Source: Maricaulis alexandrii (lineage in GTDB: Bacteria; Pseudomonadota; Alphaproteobacteria; Caulobacterales; Maricaulaceae). From it: a stretch of 64,000 nucleotides of DNA. The DNA is taken from NCBI RefSeq assembly GCF_005871165.1, contig NZ_SWKP01000005.1, positions 583,451 through 647,450 on the forward strand. Direction: 5' to 3'. Made by a program: the position numbers and the translations under genes. The notes under the pieces are model-generated. The model was not told the DNA's origin and searched no databases. It was given only the letters and a program-made list of their open reading frames with translations. Of this stretch, positions 43,972 to 53,043 are shown one piece after another (positions within the stretch are counted from its first letter, which is position 1; the number at the start of each line of letters is the position of its first letter).

Positions 43972-45354
43972 ATGACGGATACAACACAGGGCGCTGCACC
44001 GGCGGCTCCGAACATGGGGTACCGGACCTATGTCCTGATTACCCTCATTATCGTCTACACCTTCAACTTCATTGATCGTCAGATCATCGGCATTCTCGCT
44101 ATTCCGATCCAGCAAGAGTTGGGCGTGTCCGATACGACGATGGGCTTGATGCGGGGCGTGTCGTTCGCGTTATTCTACTCCACCCTGGGTGTGCCGATCG
44201 CCTGGCTGGCGGACCGGTCGAGCCGGGTCTGGATCATGACCATTGCATTGTCACTTTGGTCTTTGATGACGGCCGTATGCGGCATGATCACGACACCTGT
44301 TCAGCTATTCCTCGCGAGGATGGGTGTCGGGGTCGGAGAGGCGGGCGGCGTGGCCCCTGCATACTCAATCGTCTCTGACTATTTTCCGCCCGAGCAACGC
44401 GCGCGCGCACTGGCCGTGTATTCGTTCGGCATTCCTATTGGCAGTGCCGTGGGGATTGTTTTCGGTGGCGTTGTAGTGACCTTGCTCGATTGGCGTGCCG
44501 CTTTCATCATCATCGGGGTAATGGGCCTGGCTTTCGCCCCTATCTTCCGCCTGACCATGCGTGAGCCTGAGCGCGGCCGTTTCGATGCCGGCCCGAAGCC
44601 GACCCCTGTTGGCGTCATGCCCGTCATTCGCAAACTGATGACGAAGCCGAGCTTCTGGGCCTTGTCGGTGGGTGCTGCCTTTTCGTCCATGATGGGCTAC
44701 GGGCTGTTTGCTTGGATTCCGACCCTGCTGGTCCGTTCCTATTCGGAGGGATTGGTGGAATTCTTCAGCTGGGCACCCGGCTTCCTCTTCCCCGAGGGCG
44801 CTCCTGCGGTACTCTACGCATCATATTTCTACGGAACCGTGGTTCTGGTGGGCGGCATTGTCGGTATCTGGATGGGTGGACAGTTGGCTGACAAGCTGGG
44901 TGCCAAATCCCGAAGCGCGTACGCGATTGTTCCTGCCGTCGCATTTCTTGCGACTGCTCCCTTCCTGATTGCCGCTGTGCTGTCGACCAATCTGACGCTG
45001 ATTTTCTTCGTCATGCTGGTTCCGACGGCATTGTCGCTGGCTTGGTTGGGACCGGTCCTGGCCGCATTCCAACACATTGTTCCGCCGAATATGCGTGCTA
45101 CGGCGTCTGCTCTCTTCCTGTTGATCAATAATCTGATCGGCATCGGTATCGGCGACTTGGTGATCGGCGCAATGTCGGACGGTTTCGCGAGTGCTTTCGG
45201 CGATGACAGTCTGCGCTATTCGATCCTGTGTGGCAGCGCTTTCTATCTTGCTGCCGCGGCCATGCTTTTCATTGCGTCCCGCTACCTGGCCAAGGACTGG
45301 GAAGGCGATACCGCTCCTGCGGCCGAGCCGAGCACGGAGGCCGAGCCCGCATAA
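43972..45354 (+). CDS. MFS transporter, spinster-like
   Basis: 460 residues, twelve predicted membrane segments. TM1 carries VYTFNFIDRQIIGI, followed by GLMRGVSFALFYSTLGVPIAWLADR (cores SFALFYSTLG and LADR), the pattern of the spinster-like group of the major facilitator superfamily. Loop insert between TM7 and TM8 (WAPGFLFPEGAP). Substrate unknown. The ATG at 43972 has GGGGAG five bases before; 43954 is an in-frame alternative. The stop overlaps the following hydrolase ATG by one base. Base composition is slightly lower in GC than the neighbours. Confidence 0.88.
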   Translation: MTDTTQGAAPAAPNMGYRTYVLITLIIVYTFNFIDRQIIGILAIPIQQELGVSDTTMGLMRGVSFALFYSTLGVPIAWLADRSSRVWIMTIALSLWSLMTAVCGMITTPVQLFLARMGVGVGEAGGVAPAYSIVSDYFPPEQRARALAVYSFGIPIGSAVGIVFGGVVVTLLDWRAAFIIIGVMGLAFAPIFRLTMREPERGRFDAGPKPTPVGVMPVIRKLMTKPSFWALSVGAAFSSMMGYGLFAWIPTLLVRSYSEGLVEFFSWAPGFLFPEGAPAVLYASYFYGTVVLVGGIVGIWMGGQLADKLGAKSRSAYAIVPAVAFLATAPFLIAAVLSTNLTLIFFVMLVPTALSLAWLGPVLAAFQHIVPPNMRATASALFLLINNLIGIGIGDLVIGAMSDGFASAFGDDSLRYSILCGSAFYLAAAAMLFIASRYLAKDWEGDTAPAAEPSTEAEPA

Positions 45355-46223
45355 TGACCGACGCGATGTTCACCGATCATTTCTTCACCAATGCCGACGG
45401 GCTCAAACTGCACTACCGCGACTATCCGGCCGTGGGCGAGACGACCGGACTGCCGGTGCTCTGCCTGCACGGGCTGACGCGGAATGTGAAGGATTTCGAG
45501 GAGCTGGCGCCGAAGATTGCCGGTCTGGGCCGACGCGTCATCGTGGCGTCCCAGCGCGGGCGTGGCCGGTCGGACGCGGATCCGCAGACCGAACGCTACA
45601 TGCCGCCGGTCTATGCCGCCGACATGATCGGCCTGCTCGACGAACTGGGTTTGGAGCGCGTCGTCTTCATCGGCACGTCGATGGGCGGTCTGATGACGAT
45701 GATGGTGGCCGGTACCCAGCCGCAGCGCATTGCCGCGGCGGTGATCAATGATATCGGCCCGTCCATCTCCAAGCCGGGCCTGGACCGGATCAAGCAGAAC
45801 ACCGCCAGCCGCGAGCCGGTAGCAGATTGGGCCGAGGCGGCTGCGCGGACCCGGGACGGCAATCTCGCCGCCTTCCCGCTGATGGATCATGACGAGGATT
45901 TCTGGCTCGATTTCGCCCGCAAGACCTGGATCGAGCAGGATGGCCAGATCGTGCTCGACTATGACGGCAATATCATCTCGATGATCGATGGCGATGAGCC
46001 GCTGCCGGATATCTGGGAGTTCTGGGAGCCTTTCGGTCCGATCCCGACCCTGGTGGTGCGGGGCGGTGTGTCCGACCTGCTCTCGCCGGAGACGGTAGCC
46101 GAGATGAAGCGCCGCAAGCCGGACCTGGACACGGTGGAAGTCCCCGATGTCGGCCACGCGCCCTTCATGACGGAACCGGAAGCCTGGGCCGCGATCGAGG
46201 CCTTTCTCGGCCGCGTCGACTAG
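45354..46223 (+). CDS. Alpha/beta hydrolase
   Basis: 289 residues with the classical fold: LCLHGLTRN oxyanion loop, SQRGRGRSD, nucleophile S109 in GTSMGG, acid Asp probably in RGGVSDLLSP, and His in DVGHAPFM. It could be an esterase, a lipase or a C-C hydrolase. Its stop-start overlap with the MFS transporter suggests that the imported compound is an ester or similar substrate. A strong terminator follows the operon at 46255. Confidence 0.88.
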   Translation: MTDAMFTDHFFTNADGLKLHYRDYPAVGETTGLPVLCLHGLTRNVKDFEELAPKIAGLGRRVIVASQRGRGRSDADPQTERYMPPVYAADMIGLLDELGLERVVFIGTSMGGLMTMMVAGTQPQRIAAAVINDIGPSISKPGLDRIKQNTASREPVADWAEAAARTRDGNLAAFPLMDHDEDFWLDFARKTWIEQDGQIVLDYDGNIISMIDGDEPLPDIWEFWEPFGPIPTLVVRGGVSDLLSPETVAEMKRRKPDLDTVEVPDVGHAPFMTEPEAWAAIEAFLGRVD

Positions 46224-46243
46224 GCGTCAGCCGCCCTGACGGA

Positions 46244-46873
46244 TCAGGAAAATGCCCGGCGCAGCAGGTCTGCGCCGGGTTTTTCATTCCAGAACAGGCG
46301 TTCCCCGGCTTCGCCGTCAAACCGGGCGGCGCAGATATGGCCGGTCTTCACCTTGGCGGCGGCCTCGGGGCCGGTGAGGGCGGCATACATATAGCGCAGC
46401 ACGCCATTGGAGGTGATTACCAGGGTGAGATCCTCGGCGGCGGCGTCGGTCATGGCGGCGAGCGCATTGGCTTCCAGTTCGGCTTCGCTGGGTGACCAGT
46501 CGGCGCCGGGCGGGCGGCGGTGCTGCTTGTCCCAGCAATCCAGCGCCTCTTGGCCGAACTCGGCGATGATCTCGTCATTCGACTTGCCGCCCCAGGATCC
46601 GTAATCGATTTCCTTGAGGCGTTCATCGATCGTTTCGCTGCCGGAATAACCGGTCAGTTCCGCCACGATCCCGGCCGCGCGGCGGGTGCGCTTGAGCGGG
46701 CCGCAAATGATGCGCGACGGGGTGAGACCGGCTTCGGCCAGTGCCTCGCCGAGGGCGCGGGCCTGGGCTTCGCCGCTCTCGACCAGGGGCAGGTCTTCCT
46801 TCGCCCCGACCCAGACCGGCGTGTCGCCGGGGCCGAATGTATTGCCGTGACGGGCGAGCAGGATGCGGCTCAT
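46244..46873 (-). CDS. Histidine phosphatase family protein
   Basis: 209 residues. The phosphate-binding opening is LLARHGNTF, with catalytic His at residue 9; CGPLKRTRRAA is the second Arg block, and EIDYGSWGGKS contains the acid Glu. Relatives include phosphoglycerate mutase-like and alpha-ribazole phosphatases; the specific substrate is unclear. The gene overlaps kdsB by four bases, so it is second in a two-gene operon. Its last codons are also the hairpin of a terminator acting on the opposite strand. Confidence 0.88.
   Translation of the reverse strand: MSRILLARHGNTFGPGDTPVWVGAKEDLPLVESGEAQARALGEALAEAGLTPSRIICGPLKRTRRAAGIVAELTGYSGSETIDERLKEIDYGSWGGKSNDEIIAEFGQEALDCWDKQHRRPPGADWSPSEAELEANALAAMTDAAAEDLTLVITSNGVLRYMYAALTGPEAAAKVKTGHICAARFDGEAGERLFWNEKPGADLLRRAFS
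46255..46284 (+). terminator. Intrinsic terminator of the MFS-hydrolase operon
   Basis: CCCGGCGCAG-CAGGT-CTGCGCCGGG followed at once by TTTTT. A textbook rho-independent terminator 31 bases after the hydrolase stop, embedded in the 3' end of the convergent phosphatase gene. Confidence 0.9.
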
Positions 46874-47652
46874 TCCAACAGCTCCCCTTCATGGGCGATG
46901 ATGTCTTCGACGCGGACGGCATCCTCCGGCGCGTCCACCGACCAGGCCGAGCGGCCGCGATAATCGGTCAGCACGACCCGGATCGGGATGCCGTTCTCCA
47001 GGGCGCGCAATTGTTCCAGGCTTTCGGTCAGCTCGAACGGCGTCGGCTCTAGCGCGACGAGCTGTTCCAGCGTGTCGCGGCGATAACCGTAAAGACCGAT
47101 ATGCTGATAGGCGGGCGCGCCCTCGCCGGGCTTGCGGCGGAAGGGGATGACATTCTTGGAGAAATACATCGCATCCATCGCCCTGTTGAAGACGACGGTG
47201 GTGCCCGATGCAGAGCCCCTAGCCTTGGCTTCTCGCATCATGGCTTCCGTCTCAGGCGGCAAGGGCACGGCGGGCGTGGCCATCTGGAGCGACGGATCGG
47301 CGCGCATGGCTTCGGCGACCCCGCCGATCACCCAGGGCGGAATGAGCGGGGCATCGCCTTGCACATTGATGATGATCTCGGCATCGCTCTTCAGACGCTT
47401 CATGGCGTCCAGCGCGCGTTCGGTACCATTGCGGCAGGCTTCATCCGTCATGACGGCTTCACCGCCCGCCGCCTGGACGGCCTCCAGGATGCGGGTGTCA
47501 TCGGTGGCGACCACGACCCGGTCGACGCCCGGCGCCGCGGCGGCGATGCGCCAGACCCGCTCGACCATCATGCGTCCGGCGATTTTCGCCAGTGGTTTGC
47601 CGGGAAAACGGGTGGAGCCGTAACGGGCGGGAATGACAGCGAGAACGGACAT
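46870..47652 (-). CDS. kdsB: 3-deoxy-manno-octulosonate cytidylyltransferase
   Basis: 260 residues. The nucleotidyltransferase opening is VIPARYGSTRFPGKPL; VVATDD, INVQGDAPLIPP and the FSKNVIPF block are KdsB-specific. It activates Kdo with CTP for lipopolysaccharide inner core synthesis. The start (MSVLAVIPARYG) follows AAGG. Divergent from the arginine operon. Confidence 0.94.
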   Translation of the reverse strand: MSVLAVIPARYGSTRFPGKPLAKIAGRMMVERVWRIAAAAPGVDRVVVATDDTRILEAVQAAGGEAVMTDEACRNGTERALDAMKRLKSDAEIIINVQGDAPLIPPWVIGGVAEAMRADPSLQMATPAVPLPPETEAMMREAKARGSASGTTVVFNRAMDAMYFSKNVIPFRRKPGEGAPAYQHIGLYGYRRDTLEQLVALEPTPFELTESLEQLRALENGIPIRVVLTDYRGRSAWSVDAPEDAVRVEDIIAHEGELLE

Positions 47653-47800
47653 GGCCAGACCTTGAGCAAATTCGCTTCGCTTGTTCCACAACACAGCGGC
47701 GATTTCCACTCTGCGGTCACTGTCATCGTGCATGGTCGACGGCGGGCTTGTCCTGCTCTTTCTGTTGCGAGACAGGCGTATCAGGCCTAAGGACGTGCAC

Positions 47801-47836
47801 GACACCCGGCCCGAGGGACCGGGTGTTGGTATTTTT
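47801..47836 (+). promoter_or_regulatory. Leader hairpin with T-tract before the arginine operon
   Basis: GACACCCGG-loop-CCGGGTGTT, then GGTATTTTTG. It lies 32 bases upstream of the first arginine gene and points towards it, so it looks like a transcription attenuator rather than a terminator of another gene, since both flanking genes diverge. The sequence just before it, read from the ATG at 47732, contains five Arg codons in 16. Confidence 0.5.
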
Positions 47837-47867
47837 GTTCACCCCAGCAACACGGCGAGAGATCCAG

Positions 47868-48881
47868 ATGCGCCATTTCCTGTCCACCGAAGATTGGTCA
47901 CGCAACGAACTTCAGGGCCTGCTCGACCGAGCCGCCGCCTTCAAGTCGGGCGTGAAAAGCCGATCGCTGGAGGGCAAGTCGATCGCGCTGCTATTCTTCA
48001 ACCCGTCGCTGCGAACCCGATCCTCCTTCGATATCGGCGCCTATCAGCTGGGCGGACATGCCATCGTGCTGGACGCCAAGGGTGCGACCTGGCCGCTGGA
48101 ATTCTCTGACGGCGCGATCATGGATGGCGGCGAGGAAGAGCATGTGCGCGAGGCTGCGCGCGTGCTGTCCTCCTATGTCGACATTATCGCCATCCGCTGC
48201 TTCCCGGAATTCAAGGACTGGGAGCGGGAGCGCGAGGACCTGATGATCACCGCCTTTGCCAAGCACGCGACCGTGCCGGTGATCAATATGGAGACCATCA
48301 TCCACCCCTGTCAGGAACTGGCGCACATGCTGGCCCTGCAGGAGCGCACGGGCGGTCCGATCGCCGGGAAGAACTATCTGCTGACCTGGGTGCCGCATCC
48401 CAAACCGCTCAACACGGCGGTGGCGAATTCCTCCCTGCTGATCGCGTCCAAATTCGGCGCCAATGTCCGCATTCTCGTGCCGGACGAAGTCTACCGACTG
48501 GACAGCCGCTACATGGACGCCGCCGAGCGCTTCACGGCGGAAGGCGGCGGTTCCGTCACTCTGACCACGGACACCGAGGCGGCCTATTCCGGCGCCGATG
48601 TGGTCTATGCCAAGAGCTGGGGCGCGCTGCCCTTCTATGGCAATTGGGACGAGGAAGCCCCGTTCCGGGCCAAGGGTGCCGACTTCATGATCACGCCGGA
48701 AAAGATGGCGCTGACCAATAATGCCGTCGTCTCCCACTGCCTGCCGATGCGCCGCAATGTGAAAATCGCGGATGCCGTCGTCGACAGCGATGCCTTCATG
48801 GGTATCCAGGAAGCGGAAAACCGGCTGCACGTGCAAAAGGCGGTGATGGAATCCCTGGCCCTGCAGGGAGGGGATGAATGA
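47868..48881 (+). CDS. argF': N-acetylornithine carbamoyltransferase (AOTCase)
   Basis: 337 residues. It follows the Xanthomonas AOTCase closely: FFNPSLRTRSSF for carbamoyl-phosphate binding, AIVLDAKGATWPLEF, IIHPCQELAHMLALQE, VPHPKPLNTAVANS, YAKSWGALPF and HCLPMRRNVK. These motifs, especially WGALPF and HPKPLNTAV, separate it from ordinary ornithine carbamoyltransferase. It carbamoylates N-acetyl-L-ornithine, giving acetylcitrulline. First gene of the operon; its stop overlaps the next ATG by four bases (ATGA). Confidence 0.95.
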   Translation: MRHFLSTEDWSRNELQGLLDRAAAFKSGVKSRSLEGKSIALLFFNPSLRTRSSFDIGAYQLGGHAIVLDAKGATWPLEFSDGAIMDGGEEEHVREAARVLSSYVDIIAIRCFPEFKDWEREREDLMITAFAKHATVPVINMETIIHPCQELAHMLALQERTGGPIAGKNYLLTWVPHPKPLNTAVANSSLLIASKFGANVRILVPDEVYRLDSRYMDAAERFTAEGGGSVTLTTDTEAAYSGADVVYAKSWGALPFYGNWDEEAPFRAKGADFMITPEKMALTNNAVVSHCLPMRRNVKIADAVVDSDAFMGIQEAENRLHVQKAVMESLALQGGDE

Positions 48882-50209
48882 GCAACCAGCCTCCCGCACC
48901 GCCGGTGCGCCAGACGATCGTCCAATTGCTGTCGCAAATGCGCGACGGCAAGGAGATTCGCGAATACCTGCACCGCTTCTCCGGGGTCGACCAGGAACGC
49001 TTTGCCGTCATCAAGGTGGGTGGCGCTGTGATCCAGGACGATTTGCCGGGCCTCGCCTCGGCGCTGGCCTTCCTGCAGACGGTCGGGCTGACGCCGGTTG
49101 TCGTGCATGGCGGGGGCCCGCAACTGGATGCGGCGCTGACCGAAGCCGGTATCGAGACGGAACGGGTCAATGGCCTGCGCGTCACCCGCGACAAGGCGAT
49201 CCCGATCATCCGCGACACGCTGACCGAAGCGAACCTCTCCCTGGTCGACGCGATCCGCCATGCCGGCGGCCGCGCCGCCGCGATCCCGCGCGGCGTGTTC
49301 GAGGCGAAAATCATGGATGCCGAGACGCTGGGGCGTGTCGGCGAGCCGAGCCGGGTGCGTCTGGACCTGGTGGCCGCAGCCGCCCGCGCCGGCCAGGCCG
49401 CAATTCTCGCCTGTCTCGGCGAGACCGAGGATGGCTGTATCGTCAATGTGAATGCCGACGTGGCCGTGCGCGCCCTGGTGCATGCGCTGCAGCCCTACAA
49501 GGTGGTCTTCCTGACGGGCACGGGCGGATTGCTGGACGCGGATGGGGACATCCTGTCCTCGATCAACCTGGCCACGGATTTCGACGATCTGATGCAGGCG
49601 GACTGGGTGAATGGCGGCATGCAGCTCAAGCTGGAGGAGATCAAGCGCCTGCTGGACGATCTGCCGCTGTCGAGCTCGGTCTCGATCACCAAACCGTCCG
49701 AACTGGCGCGCGAACTCTTCACCCATGCCGGGGCCGGGACGCTGGTGCGCCGCGGTGAGCGGATCAAGGCGACGACTGACAAGGCGAGCCTGGATGCCGA
49801 GCGGATTTCCGCCCTGATCGAACGCGCCTTCGGCCGCAAGCCGGTGGCCGGCTATTGGGACAGTCTCGTCCTCGACCAGGCCTTCGTGACCGACAGCTAT
49901 CGCGCGGCCGCGATTACGACGAAGCTGGGCGGCTGGATCTATCTGGACAAGTTCGCCGTGCTGGATGATGCCCGCGGGGAAGGTCTGGGCCGGGCAGTCT
50001 GGCACCGTCTGGTCGAATATGCGCCGCGCCTGATCTGGCGGTCGCGCACGACCAATCCGGTCAATGGCTTCTATTTCGACGAATGCGACGGCGCGGTGCG
50101 CCGCGGTGAGTGGACCGTGTTCTGGCGTGGCGAAAACATCGATCTGGATGATATCCGCGATGTCGTGGACCAGGCCTTTGCCCTGCCGCCCTCGCTGGAG
50201 GCGGTGTGA
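48878..50209 (+). CDS. argB: Bifunctional N-acetylglutamate synthase/kinase
   Basis: 443 residues in two domains. The amino-acid kinase domain (~1-290) has FAVIKVGGAVI, VVVHGGGPQLDAAL and the VNVNADVAVRAL block; the C-terminal GNAT domain (~300-443) shows LDKFAVLDDARGEGLGRAVW (core DARGEGLGRAVW) and SRTTNPVNGFYF. This is the vertebrate-like NAGS/K described in Maricaulis and Xanthomonas, which makes and then phosphorylates N-acetylglutamate. It removes the need for a separate argA or argJ. Coupled by overlap to both neighbours. Confidence 0.95.
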   Translation: MSNQPPAPPVRQTIVQLLSQMRDGKEIREYLHRFSGVDQERFAVIKVGGAVIQDDLPGLASALAFLQTVGLTPVVVHGGGPQLDAALTEAGIETERVNGLRVTRDKAIPIIRDTLTEANLSLVDAIRHAGGRAAAIPRGVFEAKIMDAETLGRVGEPSRVRLDLVAAAARAGQAAILACLGETEDGCIVNVNADVAVRALVHALQPYKVVFLTGTGGLLDADGDILSSINLATDFDDLMQADWVNGGMQLKLEEIKRLLDDLPLSSSVSITKPSELARELFTHAGAGTLVRRGERIKATTDKASLDAERISALIERAFGRKPVAGYWDSLVLDQAFVTDSYRAAAITTKLGGWIYLDKFAVLDDARGEGLGRAVWHRLVEYAPRLIWRSRTTNPVNGFYFDECDGAVRRGEWTVFWRGENIDLDDIRDVVDQAFALPPSLEAV

Positions 50210-51138
50210 TGACGGCGCGGATCGGACTGATCGGCGCGCGGGGCCATACCGGCCGGGAATTGCTGCGCCTGATTGCCGGGCGGGACGATATGGAGCTCGC
50301 CTTCGCCTCCTCGCGCGAATTCGCCGGACGCCCTGTCAGCGAGATGGCACCGGAGATTGCCACCGGTCTGGACTTTGTCGCCATGGCGCCGGATGAGATC
50401 GCTGCAAGCGGGGCGGATGCCGTCATCCTGGCCCTGCCCAATGGCGCGGCCGCGCCCTTCGTGGCGGGTTTGCCGGAGGCGACTGTGATCGTCGACTTGT
50501 CGGCGGATTATCGCTTTGACGATGCCTGGGTCTATGGCCTGCCGGAAATCCATGGCCGCGAGGCCCTGGCCGGTGCGCGGCGGATATCCAATCCGGGCTG
50601 CTACGCCACGGCGGGCCAGCTGGCGATCGCGCCGCTGCGCGGCCGGATCAGTGGCGATGCCCATGTCTTCGGCGTGTCCGGCTATTCCGGTGCCGGGACG
50701 ACGCCGTCGCGCAAGAATGACACCGAGGCCCTGGCCGACAATCTGATGCCCTATGCGCTCACCGGTCATATCCATGAGCGGGAAATGGCGCGGCATACGG
50801 GCGAGGGTGTGCGCTTCACCCCGCATGTCGCCCAATTCTTCCGGGGCATTGTCGCCACGACCCATCTCACCCTGACCGAGCCGACCACGCGTGAGGCGCT
50901 GATGGCGGTCTATCAGGACGCCTATGCCGGCGAAGCCCTGATCCGGGTGATGGACGGGATTCCCGAGGTTCGCGACGGGGCCAACCAGCCCGGTGCCGTG
51001 ATCGGCGGGTTCGCCCTGGATGAGACAGGCCGCAAGGCGGTGATCGTCAGCGCGCTCGACAATCTGCTCAAGGGCGCAGCGACCCAGGCCATGCAGAATC
51101 TCACCCTGGCGCTGGGGCTGCCGGAACAGGCGGTCTAG
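50209..51138 (+). CDS. argC: N-acetyl-gamma-glutamyl-phosphate reductase
   Basis: 309 residues. NADP-binding GLIGARGHTGRELLRLI, the catalytic Cys in SNPGCYATAGQL, and the GHIHEREM and GANQPGAVI blocks identify ArgC. It reduces the acyl phosphate made by the preceding kinase. GGAGG precedes the ATG, which overlaps the NAGS/K stop (TGATG). Its stop overlaps the convergent glycosyltransferase gene in CTAG. Confidence 0.95.
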   Translation: MTARIGLIGARGHTGRELLRLIAGRDDMELAFASSREFAGRPVSEMAPEIATGLDFVAMAPDEIAASGADAVILALPNGAAAPFVAGLPEATVIVDLSADYRFDDAWVYGLPEIHGREALAGARRISNPGCYATAGQLAIAPLRGRISGDAHVFGVSGYSGAGTTPSRKNDTEALADNLMPYALTGHIHEREMARHTGEGVRFTPHVAQFFRGIVATTHLTLTEPTTREALMAVYQDAYAGEALIRVMDGIPEVRDGANQPGAVIGGFALDETGRKAVIVSALDNLLKGAATQAMQNLTLALGLPEQAV

Positions 51139-52712
51139 TCGTCCTCGCCGGTGCTGTAGCCGCGCCGGTATCCGACCTCTTCATCATGGGCCTGCCAGCG
51201 GGCCTCGTATTCGGCATCGCGCGTGACGCGTTGCGGGCCCGCGGCGCGCCAAAGGGTGAAGTCGCGCGTCATGCGGCCATCCAGCGGAATGGCCAGCGTG
51301 CCGGCCGGCTCGAACACGGCGAAGTCCTCCCGAAGGCGTGGCACTTCCATCGGACGATGGGAGACGATGAGGATCTCGCCCTCGAAGCTCTCCGGCAGGG
51401 GCCAGACATCCTCGGCATGGTTCAACGGACCGGCATGGCGCAGCCACATGCGCAATTGTCCGTGCAATTGCGGCGCATAGCGCTGGGTCTGGTGGAACAC
51501 ATTGCGGTCGTCGAAGACGATATAGGTGTAGTCACCTTCTGCCGCGGCCTCGGCGATGGCGGCGGCGGTATCGTCCCAGGCGCGGATCCGCTTGGTGGCA
51601 TTCTCGCCATTCATCGCGACGACCAGGGCCGGACTGGCGGCCAGGGCCACCATGAGCAGGCCGAGCAGGGAGTGACCGACGATGGACAGGCCCAGTACAT
51701 AGCGCCGCCAGACCGCCCCGCTCATAAGGAAGCCGACGACCAGGATCGTGCTGGCCGCGTAAGCGCTGACCGCCCAATTGGCGTGGGCGCGGCTGAGGAA
51801 AGCCTGGATGGTGACCGCGATCAGCGGCGGCAGGATAAAGCCGAGCAGGAGGCGGGTGTCGGCGTCCATCTGCCGGAAAGCTGCGAGGTTCCGGCCGGCC
51901 AGATAGACCAGGACGAAGAAGAGAGCCGGGCCGAATACGGCGAGCTGGTCGCCGAGGAAACTCATCATCTCGTCAAAATGGAAGAGGTCGCCGCCCCAGT
52001 TCGCATTCGCTGCCGTATGGGAGACGGTGGCGAAGTCGTGGGCGGCATTCCAGGCGATGTTCGGCGCCAGGCAGAGCGCGGCAATGGCAATCGCGAGCGC
52101 CCCGCGCGGGCCGAGCAGGGCCGTGCGGGTGGCGCGGTCGAGCAGGAGCGCAATGCCCAGGCCGACCAGGAAATAGATCATCGCGTATTTGGACAGGAAG
52201 CCCAGTCCGATCGCGAGGCCGAGACCGGCGGCGGCGACCCAGCCGCCTTCATGACGCAGGCGCAGCAAAGCATAAATTCCGCCCGACCAGCAGCACAGCA
52301 GGATGGCGTCGGTCGACATGACAAAGCCGGACAGCCAGATGGCCGGCAGGGTGAGCCAGGTGAGCGCGGCGAAGAAGCCGGTCCGGGCATCGAAGAGGCG
52401 GCGGGCGCTGAGGCAGAGGAAGAGGGCGGTGCCCGTATGCAGAAGCGGGGCAGGCAGGCGAACGGCGAAATCGCTGTCGCCGAGCAGGGTCGTCGACAGG
52501 CCGATCAGCCAGGCAATCATGGGCGGCTTGGAGAAATAGCCCCAGTCGAAGGTGCGCGACCACACCCAGTATTGCGACTCATCGGCGTGGAGGGCGACCG
52601 GCGAAACCGCGAGCATGACAATTCGGGCAATCGCGAAGGCCGCAACCGTGACTAGGGTTGCCTGCATCCAGCGGTCGACTTTCGCGGTCGGCGAGGAGGG
52701 AGAATCAGTCAT
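51135..52712 (-). CDS. ArnT/PMT-type glycosyltransferase (GT39/GT83 family)
   Basis: 525 residues. About eleven membrane segments fill residues 15-410 and a soluble tail follows. The first periplasmic loop carries ADESQYWVWSRTFDWGYFSKPPMIAW, whose core DESQYW and GYFSKPP are the conserved Asp-Glu and lipid-binding motifs of the ArnT-like dolichyl/undecaprenyl-phosphate-sugar transferases. It probably adds a sugar to a surface glycan or protein from a polyprenyl carrier. Start at MTDSPSSP; longer frame rejected. Monocistronic. Confidence 0.88.
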   Translation of the reverse strand: MTDSPSSPTAKVDRWMQATLVTVAAFAIARIVMLAVSPVALHADESQYWVWSRTFDWGYFSKPPMIAWLIGLSTTLLGDSDFAVRLPAPLLHTGTALFLCLSARRLFDARTGFFAALTWLTLPAIWLSGFVMSTDAILLCCWSGGIYALLRLRHEGGWVAAAGLGLAIGLGFLSKYAMIYFLVGLGIALLLDRATRTALLGPRGALAIAIAALCLAPNIAWNAAHDFATVSHTAANANWGGDLFHFDEMMSFLGDQLAVFGPALFFVLVYLAGRNLAAFRQMDADTRLLLGFILPPLIAVTIQAFLSRAHANWAVSAYAASTILVVGFLMSGAVWRRYVLGLSIVGHSLLGLLMVALAASPALVVAMNGENATKRIRAWDDTAAAIAEAAAEGDYTYIVFDDRNVFHQTQRYAPQLHGQLRMWLRHAGPLNHAEDVWPLPESFEGEILIVSHRPMEVPRLREDFAVFEPAGTLAIPLDGRMTRDFTLWRAAGPQRVTRDAEYEARWQAHDEEVGYRRGYSTGEDD

Positions 52713-53043
52713 GCGGCAATCCGGTCGGCGGGCTGAAAAAAGTGTAACATTTTCGCCGCAGCCTATGCGCTTTTCGCATGGGGCGGTAAAGGGGGCGTGG
52801 ACAAAATTCCGGGCCGTCCGCGCAGTTGGACCCCCCGGATTTTGAGGTTTTGTGCAGGTGCACACACATATTTAGCGTTCCGCCTCATTTGCGCATGCGA
52901 AAATTCGTCCGCGACCTCGCAACGCGATGTCACAAAACCTTCGCGATTACGTCTTGGAAAGTTTGAACGCCGGACGTAGGAGACCCCTGCTTCGTACTGG
53001 GGGCCGGGCCCCCACTTGATCGACCTATCGGGGGACATGTTCC
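52713..53043. promoter_or_regulatory. 331-base divergent upstream region of the TonB receptor
   Basis: Non-coding. It holds the palindrome CGCATGCG in an A/T frame (TTTG-CGCATGCG-AAAA, 52887-52902), a GC hairpin GGGGGCC-GGGCCCCC near 53000, and no convincing sigma-70 hexamers. The receptor is probably very strongly expressed, judging by its codon use, so a complex promoter is expected, but I cannot assign one. Confidence 0.35.
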
